Assembly: GCA_041390825.1 (NCBI GenBank)
Contig: JAWKPF010000049.1
Location: forward strand, 1 to 23,384
Direction: 5' to 3'
DNA length: 23,384 nt
DNA from: Thermomicrobiales bacterium
GTDB lineage: Bacteria; Chloroflexota; Chloroflexia; Thermomicrobiales; UBA6265
Position numbers and translations under genes: made by a program. Numbering within the stretch: position 1 is the stretch's first letter; the number at the start of each line of letters is the position of its first letter. The notes below the pieces were generated by a model. It ran no database searches and had not been told where the DNA came from. It saw nothing but the letters and a program-made list of their open reading frames with translations. Shown here in pieces: positions 15,302-22,736 of this stretch.

Positions 15302-15978
15302 ATGAACGATTCGAAATTCGACAGTCTGGCCAGATTCCTGGGCAGCCGCCCATCGCGCCGGCAAGTGCTGAAGGGGCTTGTGGCCGGAAGCGCGCTGACC
15401 GCGGCCACGGTCACGTTGCCGTTTGGCGAGGCTGCGGCACAATGCCTGGAAGACGGAGAGGCGTGTTCGGCGGGCAATCAGTGCTGCTCTGGCAACTGCG
15501 ATGCCTCGACCGGCTATTGCTTTTCCCCAAATGACACGTGCCTGAATGTCGGTGAGCCCTGTTTCGAGGATGCTGACTGCTGCTCCACATACTGCAATCC
15601 GGACAGCGGAATGTGCGGAGTGCCGATGACGTGCCTGAACGACGGCGAACCGTGCTTCGAAAACGCTGACTGCTGCTCTGAAATCTGCGACGCAACGTCA
15701 GAACCTGCGTCGCGTCGGGGAATGCCGCGCAGATGGCGAGGCATGAGGCTGGCCGGGATTGCTGCTCTGGCAACTGCGATGCGACCACAGGCTATTGCGG
15801 CGTGGCGGCTCAGCCGGCGGGCACCGGGGGAACGACCAGCCTCCCGGCGTCCGGATCGGGATCGAGCCTGAGCCAGGACTCGTCGTTGGTCGTACCGCTG
15901 GCAGCGGTCGGAGCGGCGGCCGCGGTGCTCGGCGCGCGCCGAATGCGCGGCGCGGCTCAGGACGAGACCCAGGCCTGA
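15302..15978 (+). pseudogene. Tat-exported Cys-rich repeat protein with C-terminal anchor, frameshifted
   Basis: The start is ATG 15302 after GAGGGGAG. The first part encodes a twin-arginine signal (SRRQVLKGLVAGSALTAA) and then repeated Cys-rich units of about 34 residues: CLEDGEACSAGNQCCSGNC, CLNVGEPCFEDADCCSTYC, CLNDGEPCFENADCCSEIC. The frame then loses Cys pattern near 15697 and continues to a stop at 15871. In the -1 frame the expected pattern returns (AGRDCCSGNCDATTGYCGVA), followed by a Gly/Ser linker, a hydrophobic segment (LVVPLAAVGAAAAVLGARRMR) and a stop at 15978. Restoring the frame would give about 225 residues: signal, four knot-like units, linker, membrane anchor. One missing base at 15697-15700 reconnects the frames; the fourth unit fits even better (ECRADGEA, then C) if further bases are missing. 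Either a decaying gene or sequencing error. Confidence 0.72.
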
Positions 15979-16000
15979 GCGATTCGATCCATTGCACATG

Positions 16001-16034
16001 AAAAGGAGGGGGCAATTCCGCTCCCTCCTTTTTG
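16001..16034. terminator. Bidirectional terminator between convergent genes
   Basis: AAAAGGAGGG (16001-16010) pairs with CCCTCCTTTT (16023-16032), with a 12-base loop and a T-tract running on to 16033. The A-run on the left becomes a U-tract on the minus strand, so it can serve both the Cys-rich gene (plus) and the TetR gene (minus). Confidence 0.85.
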
Positions 16035-16045
16035 CTTGCCGTGGA

Positions 16046-16623
16046 TCAGGCCGGTGACTTGACGAAAATGGAATCGATGATCGTGTCGATGAACGCTGCG
16101 GTGATCTCTTCGCCCTGAAGCATGCTTCGGTAATAGAGTGGGCCGAGCAAGATCGATATCAGCGTTTTGGGGTCCTCGACGATAAGGGAAGCACGTATCT
16201 CTGGAGACGCCTGCTGATCGCGGCCGCCAGGTTGCGCTCTTTTTGGCCAATGAGCCCGTCCAGGGCAGCGCGCATCCGTTCATCGTGTTGCGCTCGTTCC
16301 GCCAATGCGAGGGTCAGAGGGTGCGTCGCATCGCTCGAATAGAACGAAACCGTCCAGGCGAGGTTACGGCGCAATCGCTCCCGGAAATCGCCTGACTCGT
16401 CTTCGTCCAGAAATGGGAAGGGTAGACGCTCGAATACGGCGAGTATCAGGACGTCGATCGATGGCCAGCGGCGGTAGACCGTAGCTCGCCCAACCTGGGC
16501 CACCTCGGCCACGCGCTGATGCGTAACCGCGTCCATCCCTTCAGATACCATGATTTCTCGCGCGGCGGCCAGGATTGCCTGGTCGGTTCGCTGCGCGCGC
16601 TGGTTGCCTTTCTTGTTCGCCAC
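16046..16623 (-). pseudogene. TetR-family transcriptional regulator, frameshifted in the C-terminal domain
   Basis: Starts at GTG 16623 (VANKKGNQRAQ), with GAGGA about ten bases upstream. The N-terminal helix-turn-helix is complete: AILAAAREIMVSEGMDAV, then RVAEVAQVGRATVYRRWPS. The frame continues through NLAWTVSFYSSDATHPLTLALAERAQHDERM as one helical region and, after AAAISRRLQ, ends at an early stop at 16159. From 16213 downward another frame carries the expected rest of the ligand domain: SPEIRASLIVEDPKTLISIL, then LGPLYYRSMLQGEEI and a stop at 16046-16048. One base missing at about 16209-16215 (AISR-ASPEIRAS) explains this. The intact protein would be about 192 residues, normal for the family. 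Target unknown; neighbours are the Cys-rich gene and an LLM oxidoreductase. Confidence 0.78.
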
Positions 16624-16870
16624 GATGTCTCGATCCTCAGTCGGTAAATGGAGCGGCGACGAAGCACGTTCGGAATGACGGGTCCAGCCGCTGTCATCAA
16701 CTGTACGTTGCCAGTATGCGGCCAGTGGACCATGCAAACGACCCCAGCGAGAACGGTCGTGTTCCGCTGCGACCCTGAGCATCAATCCGTGCATCGTCAT
16801 TCTTGTGGAGTCGCGATATCGTTTCACCTTCCAGGGTATCCCTCTTGGGCCCCGAACGAACAGTTCGTGC

Positions 16871-17773
16871 TCAGCCGGCGATGGTGTTGCTGCCAGTGAA
16901 CTCGCGGACCAGGGGCGCGATGACGGTGCCGAAGAGCGCGACCGTCTGAGGGTCGTCCGCGGCGAGGATGAAGGTCGAAATCCCGTAGTCGCGGTTTAGC
17001 TCCACGATCTGCCGCGCCCAGCTTTCAGCCGGCCCCTGGAAGAGTCCGCGTTCCTGTTGCAGAAAACGCCCATTGATATTGAGCATGCGGCGAATATCGG
17101 ACGGATGCCGGCCCGCGGCGATGGCGGCGCCATCGATTTCGGCGTTCATCGCGGCCAGGCTGGCGGGACCGTCGGGCAGATAGCCAAGGCTCGGCAACCA
17201 CCCATTGGCCAGGCGTCCCGTGAGCCGCAGGATGCGCGGCTTGTACGCTCCCACCCAGATACCGATCTCGTGCGCCGGTTTCGGCCCTCGTTGCGCTGCG
17301 TTCACTGGATAGTGCGCGCCATCGGTCGATACCGAGGTCGGCTCGTCCGCGTTCCAGATCTCGCGCATGAGCGCGATCCCTTCCTCCAGCGCCTCGATCG
17401 ATTGCCCGGCCGTGAGCTTCTTGCCGCCCATGGCGCCGATCCCGTCCCAAAACGCGCCCGCGCCGATTCCCAATTCGATCCGGCCGCCGCTCAACCGGTC
17501 GAGACTCGCGGCCGCCCGCGCGAGTTGCACGGGATCGCGCAGCGGCAGATTCAGCACATTCCCGGCCAGACGGATCGAACTCGTCACCGACGCCGCATAG
17601 CTGATCAGCGTCCAGGTATCGAGAAATTGCGGGTTGTACGGATGATCCTGAAAGGTGATCAGGTCGAGTCCGGCCGCTTCCGCCACCTGAGCGAGCTCCA
17701 CGGCGTGCGTGGCCGGTTCCGCCACCGGCGTGGCGAACACCCCAAACTGCAATTCGTGTCCGTAGTTGGTCAT
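16871..17773 (-). CDS. LLM-class flavin-dependent oxidoreductase
   Basis: A 300-residue luciferase-like TIM-barrel enzyme. The start is ATG 17773 (MTNYGHELQFGVF) with GAGGAA eight bases upstream; the longer frame to 17854 runs into the repeat array. Typical elements: AEAAGLDLITFQDHPYN, SSIRLAGNVLNLPLRDPVQLA (in two strands), LSGGRIELGIGAGAFWDGI and the domain-closing EIGIWVGAYKPRILRLTG. Residues near the N-terminus are clearly paralogous to the first domain of the fusion at 18086-20182 (YGH--FGV--PVA-P---AVELA), so these two are tandem relatives, while the LLM gene at 6302 is more distant. Cofactor (FMN or F420) and substrate are not determined. Confidence 0.92.
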   Translation of the reverse strand: MTNYGHELQFGVFATPVAEPATHAVELAQVAEAAGLDLITFQDHPYNPQFLDTWTLISYAASVTSSIRLAGNVLNLPLRDPVQLARAAASLDRLSGGRIELGIGAGAFWDGIGAMGGKKLTAGQSIEALEEGIALMREIWNADEPTSVSTDGAHYPVNAAQRGPKPAHEIGIWVGAYKPRILRLTGRLANGWLPSLGYLPDGPASLAAMNAEIDGAAIAAGRHPSDIRRMLNINGRFLQQERGLFQGPAESWARQIVELNRDYGISTFILAADDPQTVALFGTVIAPLVREFTGSNTIAG

Positions 17774-17802
17774 ATCAGGTTCCTCGAAACGGGGGGCAGG
17801 GA

Positions 17803-18034
17803 AGGCAACAGGCAAGGAAGGCAAGGAAGGCAAAAGGCAACGGGCAATAGGCAATAGTGAGTCGGTGACGCCGAGTCCGAGTCGACACTCTCGCCTCTCA
17901 TTGCCTCCTGCCTCTCACCCATTGCCTCTTGCCCGTTGCCTTTGCCTCTCACCATTGCCTATTGCCTGTTGCCCGTTGCCCGTTGCCTTTTGCCTCACCA
18001 TTCCTATGTGCGTTGCCTGTTGCCCGTTGCCTCT
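17803..18034. repeat. Palindromic heptamer array (GGCAANN / TTGCCNN)
   Basis: Left side (17803-17856): consecutive units built on GGCAAxx (GGCAACA, GGCAAGG, GGCAACG, GGCAATA). Right side (17896-18034): many units of the complement, TTGCCxx (TTGCCTC, TTGCCCG, TTGCCTA, TTGCCTG). Arms 17836-17861 and 17948-17973 are reverse complements at 24 of 26 positions, both bounded by GTGAG/CTCAC. It fills almost all of the space between the LLM gene at 17773 and the displaced 3' end of the fusion gene. The heptamer differs from that at 7.3-7.6 kb but the organisation is the same. Confidence 0.92.
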
Positions 18035-18112
18035 CACCAACATTGAAGTTATCGCGAAACAAGTTGCTCGGGTCATAGGTGGCTTTCAATGCCGCAGTTT
18101 GCTGAGGGCTGG
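18033..18112 (-). other. Out-of-frame C-terminal end of the FAD oxidase (BBE motif)
   Basis: Read on the minus strand in the frame displaced from the fusion gene, this stretch gives QQTAALKATYDPSNLFRD then NFNVGE. This is the canonical end of berberine-bridge-type FAD oxidases (KxxYDPxNLFRxNxNI). The annotated frame instead ends at TGA 18086 after SKLRH. One base gained or lost at about 18095-18112 reconnects them. The reconnected frame would continue into the heptamer array (GERQRATGNAH and on) to a stop at 17949-17951. Confidence 0.8.
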
Positions 18113-20182
18113 TTCGGGGAAGGCTTCCAGGAGCCGCTCTGGGCTGGTGTCGGTTTCGAAACTGAGATAGAGCCCATCGAAATGCGGATTCAGTTCGTCC
18201 CAGTAGGCGTTCAACCGCGACCTGCTCGGACCGAACGCGACCACCGAGAAGTTGGCCGAGCGGTTCGGAAAGGCGGTCGCGTCGGGCGGCACATCGGCCA
18301 CCGCCCCGCCCATCGAGCGAATCTGGAAGAAGTAGCTTCCGCCCCCTTCGATCAGCCGCTTCGCGCCCTCGGCAAATTCGGGTGTGATGTGGTTCAGCAA
18401 GCCGGAGCGCACCGCTGGGTCGCCCTGGCCATCGTGATAGTGATCGCTGGCGTTGGCCATCACATCGGCATAGCTGGTGACCGCGATCCGTTGTTGCAAC
18501 ACCCGCGCCACATCGGCCAGCGGTTGCAACCGGCCGACGATGGTGTCCGGATCGGGCGAATCGATCACCGCCAGCACATGCGCATACATCTGCCGGGCGT
18601 TGCGTTGCTGCCCCATGATCATGAAACTGGTCGTGTCGCGCGGGGCGTTCTCGATCCAGTTGCCCCAGTGCTGCAGAAAAGCCGGGATATCGCTGGCGTC
18701 GAACACCAGTTGCGCCCAGCCGATCTCTCCGATCGGATCGACCTCGAATTCGAAACTGGTCACGATACCCATGTTCGCCCCGGCTCCCCGGATCGCCCAG
18801 AAGAGCTCGGGATGCTCGGTTTCGCTCGCGGCGAGAATCGAGCCATCGGCCAGCACGATCTGCGCCTTGCGCATGTGATCGATCGTCAGGCCGTGCTCGC
18901 GCACCAACCAGCCGACTCCGCCCGCGGTGGCCAGTCCTCCGACACCCACTCCGCCGTAATCGCCCGAGCTGAGCGCCCAGCCATACGGCTCGATGGCAGC
19001 GGCCACGTCCATCCAGCGCGCTCCCGGCTCCACCCGAATACGCCGGGTGGCTTCGTCCAGAATCTCGACCCGGTTCATGCGCCGCAAGTCGATGATCAGG
19101 CCGCCGTCGTTGGTCGAACGCCCGCTGATGCCGTGTCCACGGCTGCGCACGGAAAGGGGGAGCTCCCGGTGCTCCCGCGCGAACCCGATCGCCTCGGCCA
19201 CCTCGGTTGGAGATCCCGGCTGCAAGATCAATCCTGGCGATCCGCCGCGCATGTAGTTCGAGCGTAGCCGGGCATATCCGGCATCCCCCGGTTCGACCGC
19301 ATTCGCCTGCAACGTCGCCGGAATCGCCTCATAGGCGATCCCCGCGCGCCGCTTGGCTCGCAGACGCGCCGGTTTCAGCGGGATCACCGGAGGCAACCCG
19401 GCCCGCGCGTCGGCCACTGCGGCGCGCAACGCCGGGATCGTCTCGGCCGCGAACTGCTCGATGACCGCCGGGTCGTTCGCATCGAGCAGGAAGATACCCG
19501 CGCCCTGTTCCAGCACCAGCGGCAGCAGCGTCTCATCACCCGTGACTATCACGATGCGGCTGATCTCGCTCGGATCGCGTCCGGCCTCGACCGCGCTGGC
19601 ATCGAGCACCGCGTTCGCCAGGGGAAGCTCGTCCGGTCTGCCGATCCAGCCGTCGGCGGTTTGCCCTGCCAGTTGCAGCAGCGGCAACGCGCTTCCCGAC
19701 AGCCAAATTGGGATCGTATGCTGCGGCAACGGACCGCGTTGCGCGCCCATGATGGGGAAATGCCGCCCATCCAGCGCCACGGTGCCCGGCTCGGCGACGT
19801 CCAGAATGGCGCGCACGAGATCGACTGCTTCGCCCAGCGCCACGACATCGTTGAGCGACTCCGCGGGACCAAACGCCAGCTCAGCCCGGCCGTTGCTCAG
19901 CAAATCGAGACTCGCAATCTGCCGGCCGATCACGGTCGGCAGCCGCCGGTGCAGCCGCTCGACCATGGCTCCGAGCCAGATCCGCTCGGTTTGCCCGGCG
20001 ATCCAGGTGAGCGCCGTCCAGGCGTCCAACCGATCGCCCGCGGCGGGATCGTCGCGCAGCATCACCAGATCGAAACCGAGCGCTTCGCTCAGCCGCGCCA
20101 ATTCGACCGCGCGTTCTGGCGGGTCGGCCACGGGATCGAGCAATGTTCCAAAGAAGAGGGTGTGTCCGTAATAGGGCATTGA
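18086..20182 (-). CDS. Fusion of LLM-class oxidoreductase and FAD-linked (berberine-bridge-type) oxidase
   Basis: About 698 residues starting at ATG 20182 (MPYYGHTLFFGT), chosen by match to the paralogue at 17773; the ribosome site is weak. Residues 1-255 form a luciferase-like domain (LARLSEALGFDLVMLRD, LSNGRAELAFGPAE, IPIWLSGSALPLLQLAG). A linker at about 256-305 follows. Residues 306-480 are a PCMH-type FAD-binding domain: PGLILQPGSPTEVAEAI, SVRSRGHGISG with His349 as the likely 8-alpha-histidyl FAD attachment, RVEPGARWMDVAAAI and GGLATAGGVGWLVREHG. No Cys is present at the second flavin link position, so single attachment is expected. The C-terminal domain (to about 690) ends in a truncated BBE motif; the missing end is present in another frame downstream. 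A two-flavin enzyme is implied; reaction unknown. Confidence 0.88.
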   Translation of the reverse strand, partial: SMPYYGHTLFFGTLLDPVADPPERAVELARLSEALGFDLVMLRDDPAAGDRLDAWTALTWIAGQTERIWLGAMVERLHRRLPTVIGRQIASLDLLSNGRAELAFGPAESLNDVVALGEAVDLVRAILDVAEPGTVALDGRHFPIMGAQRGPLPQHTIPIWLSGSALPLLQLAGQTADGWIGRPDELPLANAVLDASAVEAGRDPSEISRIVIVTGDETLLPLVLEQGAGIFLLDANDPAVIEQFAAETIPALRAAVADARAGLPPVIPLKPARLRAKRRAGIAYEAIPATLQANAVEPGDAGYARLRSNYMRGGSPGLILQPGSPTEVAEAIGFAREHRELPLSVRSRGHGISGRSTNDGGLIIDLRRMNRVEILDEATRRIRVEPGARWMDVAAAIEPYGWALSSGDYGGVGVGGLATAGGVGWLVREHGLTIDHMRKAQIVLADGSILAASETEHPELFWAIRGAGANMGIVTSFEFEVDPIGEIGWAQLVFDASDIPAFLQHWGNWIENAPRDTTSFMIMGQQRNARQMYAHVLAVIDSPDPDTIVGRLQPLADVARVLQQRIAVTSYADVMANASDHYHDGQGDPAVRSGLLNHITPEFAEGAKRLIEGGGSYFFQIRSMGGAVADVPPDATAFPNRSANFSVVAFGPSRSRLNAYWDELNPHFDGLYLSFETDTSPERLLEAFPEPALSKLRH

Positions 20183-20343
20183 ACGCAAGCTTTCCGATTC
20201 GTGCAGACAACGCAATGGTTGCCTCGCCAATCATCCTGGTTGGTCGCGGCAAAGGCAACTTCGCCATCGTTTGGCAGTCGCAATGAAGGATCTCGCGTCA
20301 GCACCTGGCGAGTACCATGCGCGCGAATGGAAGGAGATCTGAG

Positions 20344-20859
20344 GTGCAGTTCAGAGCAGGGTCGAGCGACGATACCGACGCGGTGGTGGCGCTCTTCGAT
20401 GCCAACGTCGTCTGGCTGGTGGAGCGGGGCCGCTCGGAGCAATGGGGGAGCGATCCATTCTCCGAGCAACCCGGGCATGTCGCGTTCGTACGGGAGCTGC
20501 TCGGGAGCGGGGTCGTGACGATTGCGGAGATCGATGGCGAAGTGGTCGGCGCAAGCGTGGTGACCGATCATCCCATGCCCTATGTGCCGGTCATCGACGA
20601 ACCGGAGCGCTATCTGAAGCTGCTGATCGCGTCCCCGGCGCACCGGGGAGAGAAAATCGGACACCGGCTGATCGAGCGGGCGCGGGACCTCACCTGTTCC
20701 GATGGGGTGGAGGTGCTGCGCGTCGATTGCTGGTCCGGGGGAGACCGGCGGTTGGTGCAGTACTACGTGAGCGAGGGGTTCACCCCGACGCAGGAGATCG
20801 AGGTTCGTCCGGGAACGTCGGTGCAGGTCTTCGAGTGGCGCTGCCCCCAACAGAGGTAG
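20344..20859 (+). CDS. GNAT-family N-acetyltransferase
   Basis: A 171-residue acetyltransferase. GTG 20344 is preferred as start because AAGGAG ends seven bases before it; ATG 20317 in the same frame has no ribosome site. The acetyl-CoA-binding motif A is clear: YLKLLIASPAHRGEKIGHRL, with the R-x-x-x-I-G-x-R pattern at 101-108 (the usual first Gly of Q/RxxGxG/A is replaced), then a helix ERARDLT and motif B VLRVDCWSGGDRRLVQYYVSEGF. Family members transfer acetyl groups to amines of small molecules or proteins; nothing in the context identifies the acceptor. It is divergent from the LLM-oxidase fusion and convergent with the hydrolase gene that ends at 20870, 10 bp away. Confidence 0.88.
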   Translation: MQFRAGSSDDTDAVVALFDANVVWLVERGRSEQWGSDPFSEQPGHVAFVRELLGSGVVTIAEIDGEVVGASVVTDHPMPYVPVIDEPERYLKLLIASPAHRGEKIGHRLIERARDLTCSDGVEVLRVDCWSGGDRRLVQYYVSEGFTPTQEIEVRPGTSVQVFEWRCPQQR

Positions 20860-20869
20860 CCAGCCGGAA

Positions 20870-21700
20870 TCACCTCTGCAACCATTCGAACGCGTGCTCT
20901 GCCTGATGCATGATCGTGAAGTGGCTCGCGCCGTCGATGAGCCGCAGACTGGCGGTGGGGCATCGCTCCGCCAACCAGATGCCATGACGAGCCGGGACCA
21001 CCGTGTCATCCGTGCCGTGGAAGACGAGCGCGGGGCATTGGATATCGGCTGGATCGCACTCCCACGCATGCGTATAGCAGACATCGTCGTCGATTTCGCC
21101 CCATGGTCCTGCATCCCTGGCCCCACCGGCCACGCTTCCCAGCCAACCCCAGGGACCGTCGAACAGCGCCAGATCGTCGTCCGTGAACGTTAGTACATAG
21201 TCGAATCCGGAGGCGTCGAGTGCCGCGCGCACCGGCCGACCTGCTGCCGCGGTTCCCAGAGCAGCGACACCCGAGGGAATCATCCCGGCAAACCAGTCGA
21301 ATTCGGCGGTGTCGAACGGAGCCACTGCCGCCAGGGTGGCGCATGCCCGCACCCGGTCTCCCAGCACCGCCGCGCACCCGAGCGCGAACGATCCGCCGCC
21401 CGAGCTCCCCATCACCCCGAACCGGTCGATCCCGAGCGCGTCCGCTATGTGCCCGACATCACGCGCGACCGACGCGATGGTCCGCCCCGCGTTCACGGTC
21501 GATCCACCGTATCCCGGCCGATCGACGCCGATCCAGCGTACGCCCAGTCGCTCCGCTGCCGGGAACAACGGCTCCGGCGGCCAGCCAAGACCGGGCGTCC
21601 CATGATGCCAAACCACTACGTTCCGGTTGTCTCCATCCTGCCCGGTGTCATAGACATGCAGGGTGCGTCCGTCAGGAAGCAGAACGTCCCGTTCGATCAT
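20870..21700 (-). CDS. Alpha/beta hydrolase
   Basis: Cytoplasmic serine hydrolase of 276 residues without signal peptide. It has the HG oxyanion motif (WHHGTPG, 32-38), the DRPGYGGS loop, nucleophile S100 in GSSGGGS, acid D231 or D232 in FHGTDDTVVP, and H260 in GASHFTIMHQ. The length and order match proline-iminopeptidase/haloperoxidase-like hydrolases of the abhydrolase_1 group; substrate unknown. It lies 112 bp downstream of the peptide-transporter permeases on the same strand, so it may be co-transcribed with them and act on imported compounds, which is inference only. Confidence 0.92.
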   Translation of the reverse strand: MIERDVLLPDGRTLHVYDTGQDGDNRNVVVWHHGTPGLGWPPEPLFPAAERLGVRWIGVDRPGYGGSTVNAGRTIASVARDVGHIADALGIDRFGVMGSSGGGSFALGCAAVLGDRVRACATLAAVAPFDTAEFDWFAGMIPSGVAALGTAAAGRPVRAALDASGFDYVLTFTDDDLALFDGPWGWLGSVAGGARDAGPWGEIDDDVCYTHAWECDPADIQCPALVFHGTDDTVVPARHGIWLAERCPTASLRLIDGASHFTIMHQAEHAFEWLQR

Positions 21701-21812
21701 GGAAGCCCTTTGTCGGCGACGCTGTCATCGGTCAGCCGCGAAACAGATATGGTCCCGGACGCAACTGCCCGGCCATTGGTCATGAAATGATCGCTGGAAC
21801 GCGAACCGCGCG

Positions 21813-22733
21813 CTACACCCGATTGCGCAACCGCGGGTTCGCCAGCTCGTCGAGCCCAACCGCGGTCAGGAACAACCCGGTGAAGAGCACCGCGATGATG
21901 ATGATCGGCGGCACCCACCACCACCACCAGCCGTTGATGATGGCGGCGTTGTAGTTCACCCAATAGAGCGTCATGCCGAGGGTTGGCGCTTCGAACGGAC
22001 CGAGCCCGAGCATTTCCAGCCCAATGGCGGCCAGCACCGCCGCCGAGATCGAACCCACCAGACCCGCCACCAGATAGGGCAGCAGGTTCGGCAACAACTC
22101 CTTGTAAATCACCTCGCGCCCGGTCATACCGGAGAGCTTGGCGATCTGCACGTAGCCGCGTTCTTTCAGCGTGAGCACCTGCGCGCGCACGATACGCGCC
22201 GGATAAAGCCACGCCAGACACGAAATGGCAAAGGTCATCTGGTTGACCGTCATACCGGCTTGCGAGCGCATCGCCAGGATGATGAGGATCAACAACGCCG
22301 GAATGGTGAGTCCGACGTCGATGATGACGCGCAAAATCGCGTCCACCCATCCACCGTAATAGCCGGCGATGAACCCGACCACCGCGCCGATGAAGAGTCC
22401 GATGAACCCGGCGATCAACCCCAACCGCAAGGTGAGCGGCGTGCCTTCGACCATCACGGCGTAGAGGTTGCGTCCCTGCTTGTCACTCCCGAACGGCAAC
22501 GTGCGCGACGGCTCGTCCAGGCTGCCGGCGGACATCGGCGCCGATTCGCTCACATCCACCGTCAGGTGCCCAATGATCACGAACAGCGCCAATGCGCCCA
22601 GCAACCCAAGCCCCACCAGCAGCGAGCGGTTGCGCCGCAGGTATCCCCAGGTACGGGAAGCGCGGCCCGCTTCGACCGGAGTGGAAACTGGAGCGGCGGA
22701 GGGGGCAGTTTGCTGCCCGACGGCAAGACTCAC
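21813..22733 (-). CDS. ABC transporter permease (DppC/OppC type)
   Basis: Inner-membrane permease of 306 residues. The start is GTG at 22733, three bases after the stop of the other permease. A basic N-terminal segment (RRNRSLLVGLGLLGALALFVIIG) is the OppC N-terminal helix, followed by the typical external stretch PFGSDKQGRNLYAVMVEGTPLTL, and then five more helices. The ATPase-contacting EAA loop is REVIYKELLPNLLPYL (about 217-232), preceded by YVQIAKLSGMTG. A run of five tryptophans (GWWWWWVPP) begins the final membrane segment; Trp-rich is usual here but five in a row, from a CCA/TGG run, is extreme. It would pair with the DppB-type permease next to it and with ATPases such as those at 7739-9804. 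Confidence 0.95.
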   Translation of the reverse strand: MSLAVGQQTAPSAAPVSTPVEAGRASRTWGYLRRNRSLLVGLGLLGALALFVIIGHLTVDVSESAPMSAGSLDEPSRTLPFGSDKQGRNLYAVMVEGTPLTLRLGLIAGFIGLFIGAVVGFIAGYYGGWVDAILRVIIDVGLTIPALLILIILAMRSQAGMTVNQMTFAISCLAWLYPARIVRAQVLTLKERGYVQIAKLSGMTGREVIYKELLPNLLPYLVAGLVGSISAAVLAAIGLEMLGLGPFEAPTLGMTLYWVNYNAAIINGWWWWWVPPIIIIAVLFTGLFLTAVGLDELANPRLRNRV

Positions 22734-22736
22734 GGA

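Noticed and set aside
16624..16870. Gene or RNA in the 247-bp gap between TetR and LLM genes
   Set aside because: Only short overlapping frames without ribosome sites; no hairpin or repeat of note.
17803..18034. CRISPR array or coding tail for a repeat protein
   Set aside because: No spacers are present; a 7-bp unit changes frame at each copy and gives no regular protein repeat.
21905..21940. Trinucleotide CCA run as a microsatellite of interest
   Set aside because: It encodes the Trp-rich membrane segment of the permease, a known feature of the family; only the number of Trp is high.
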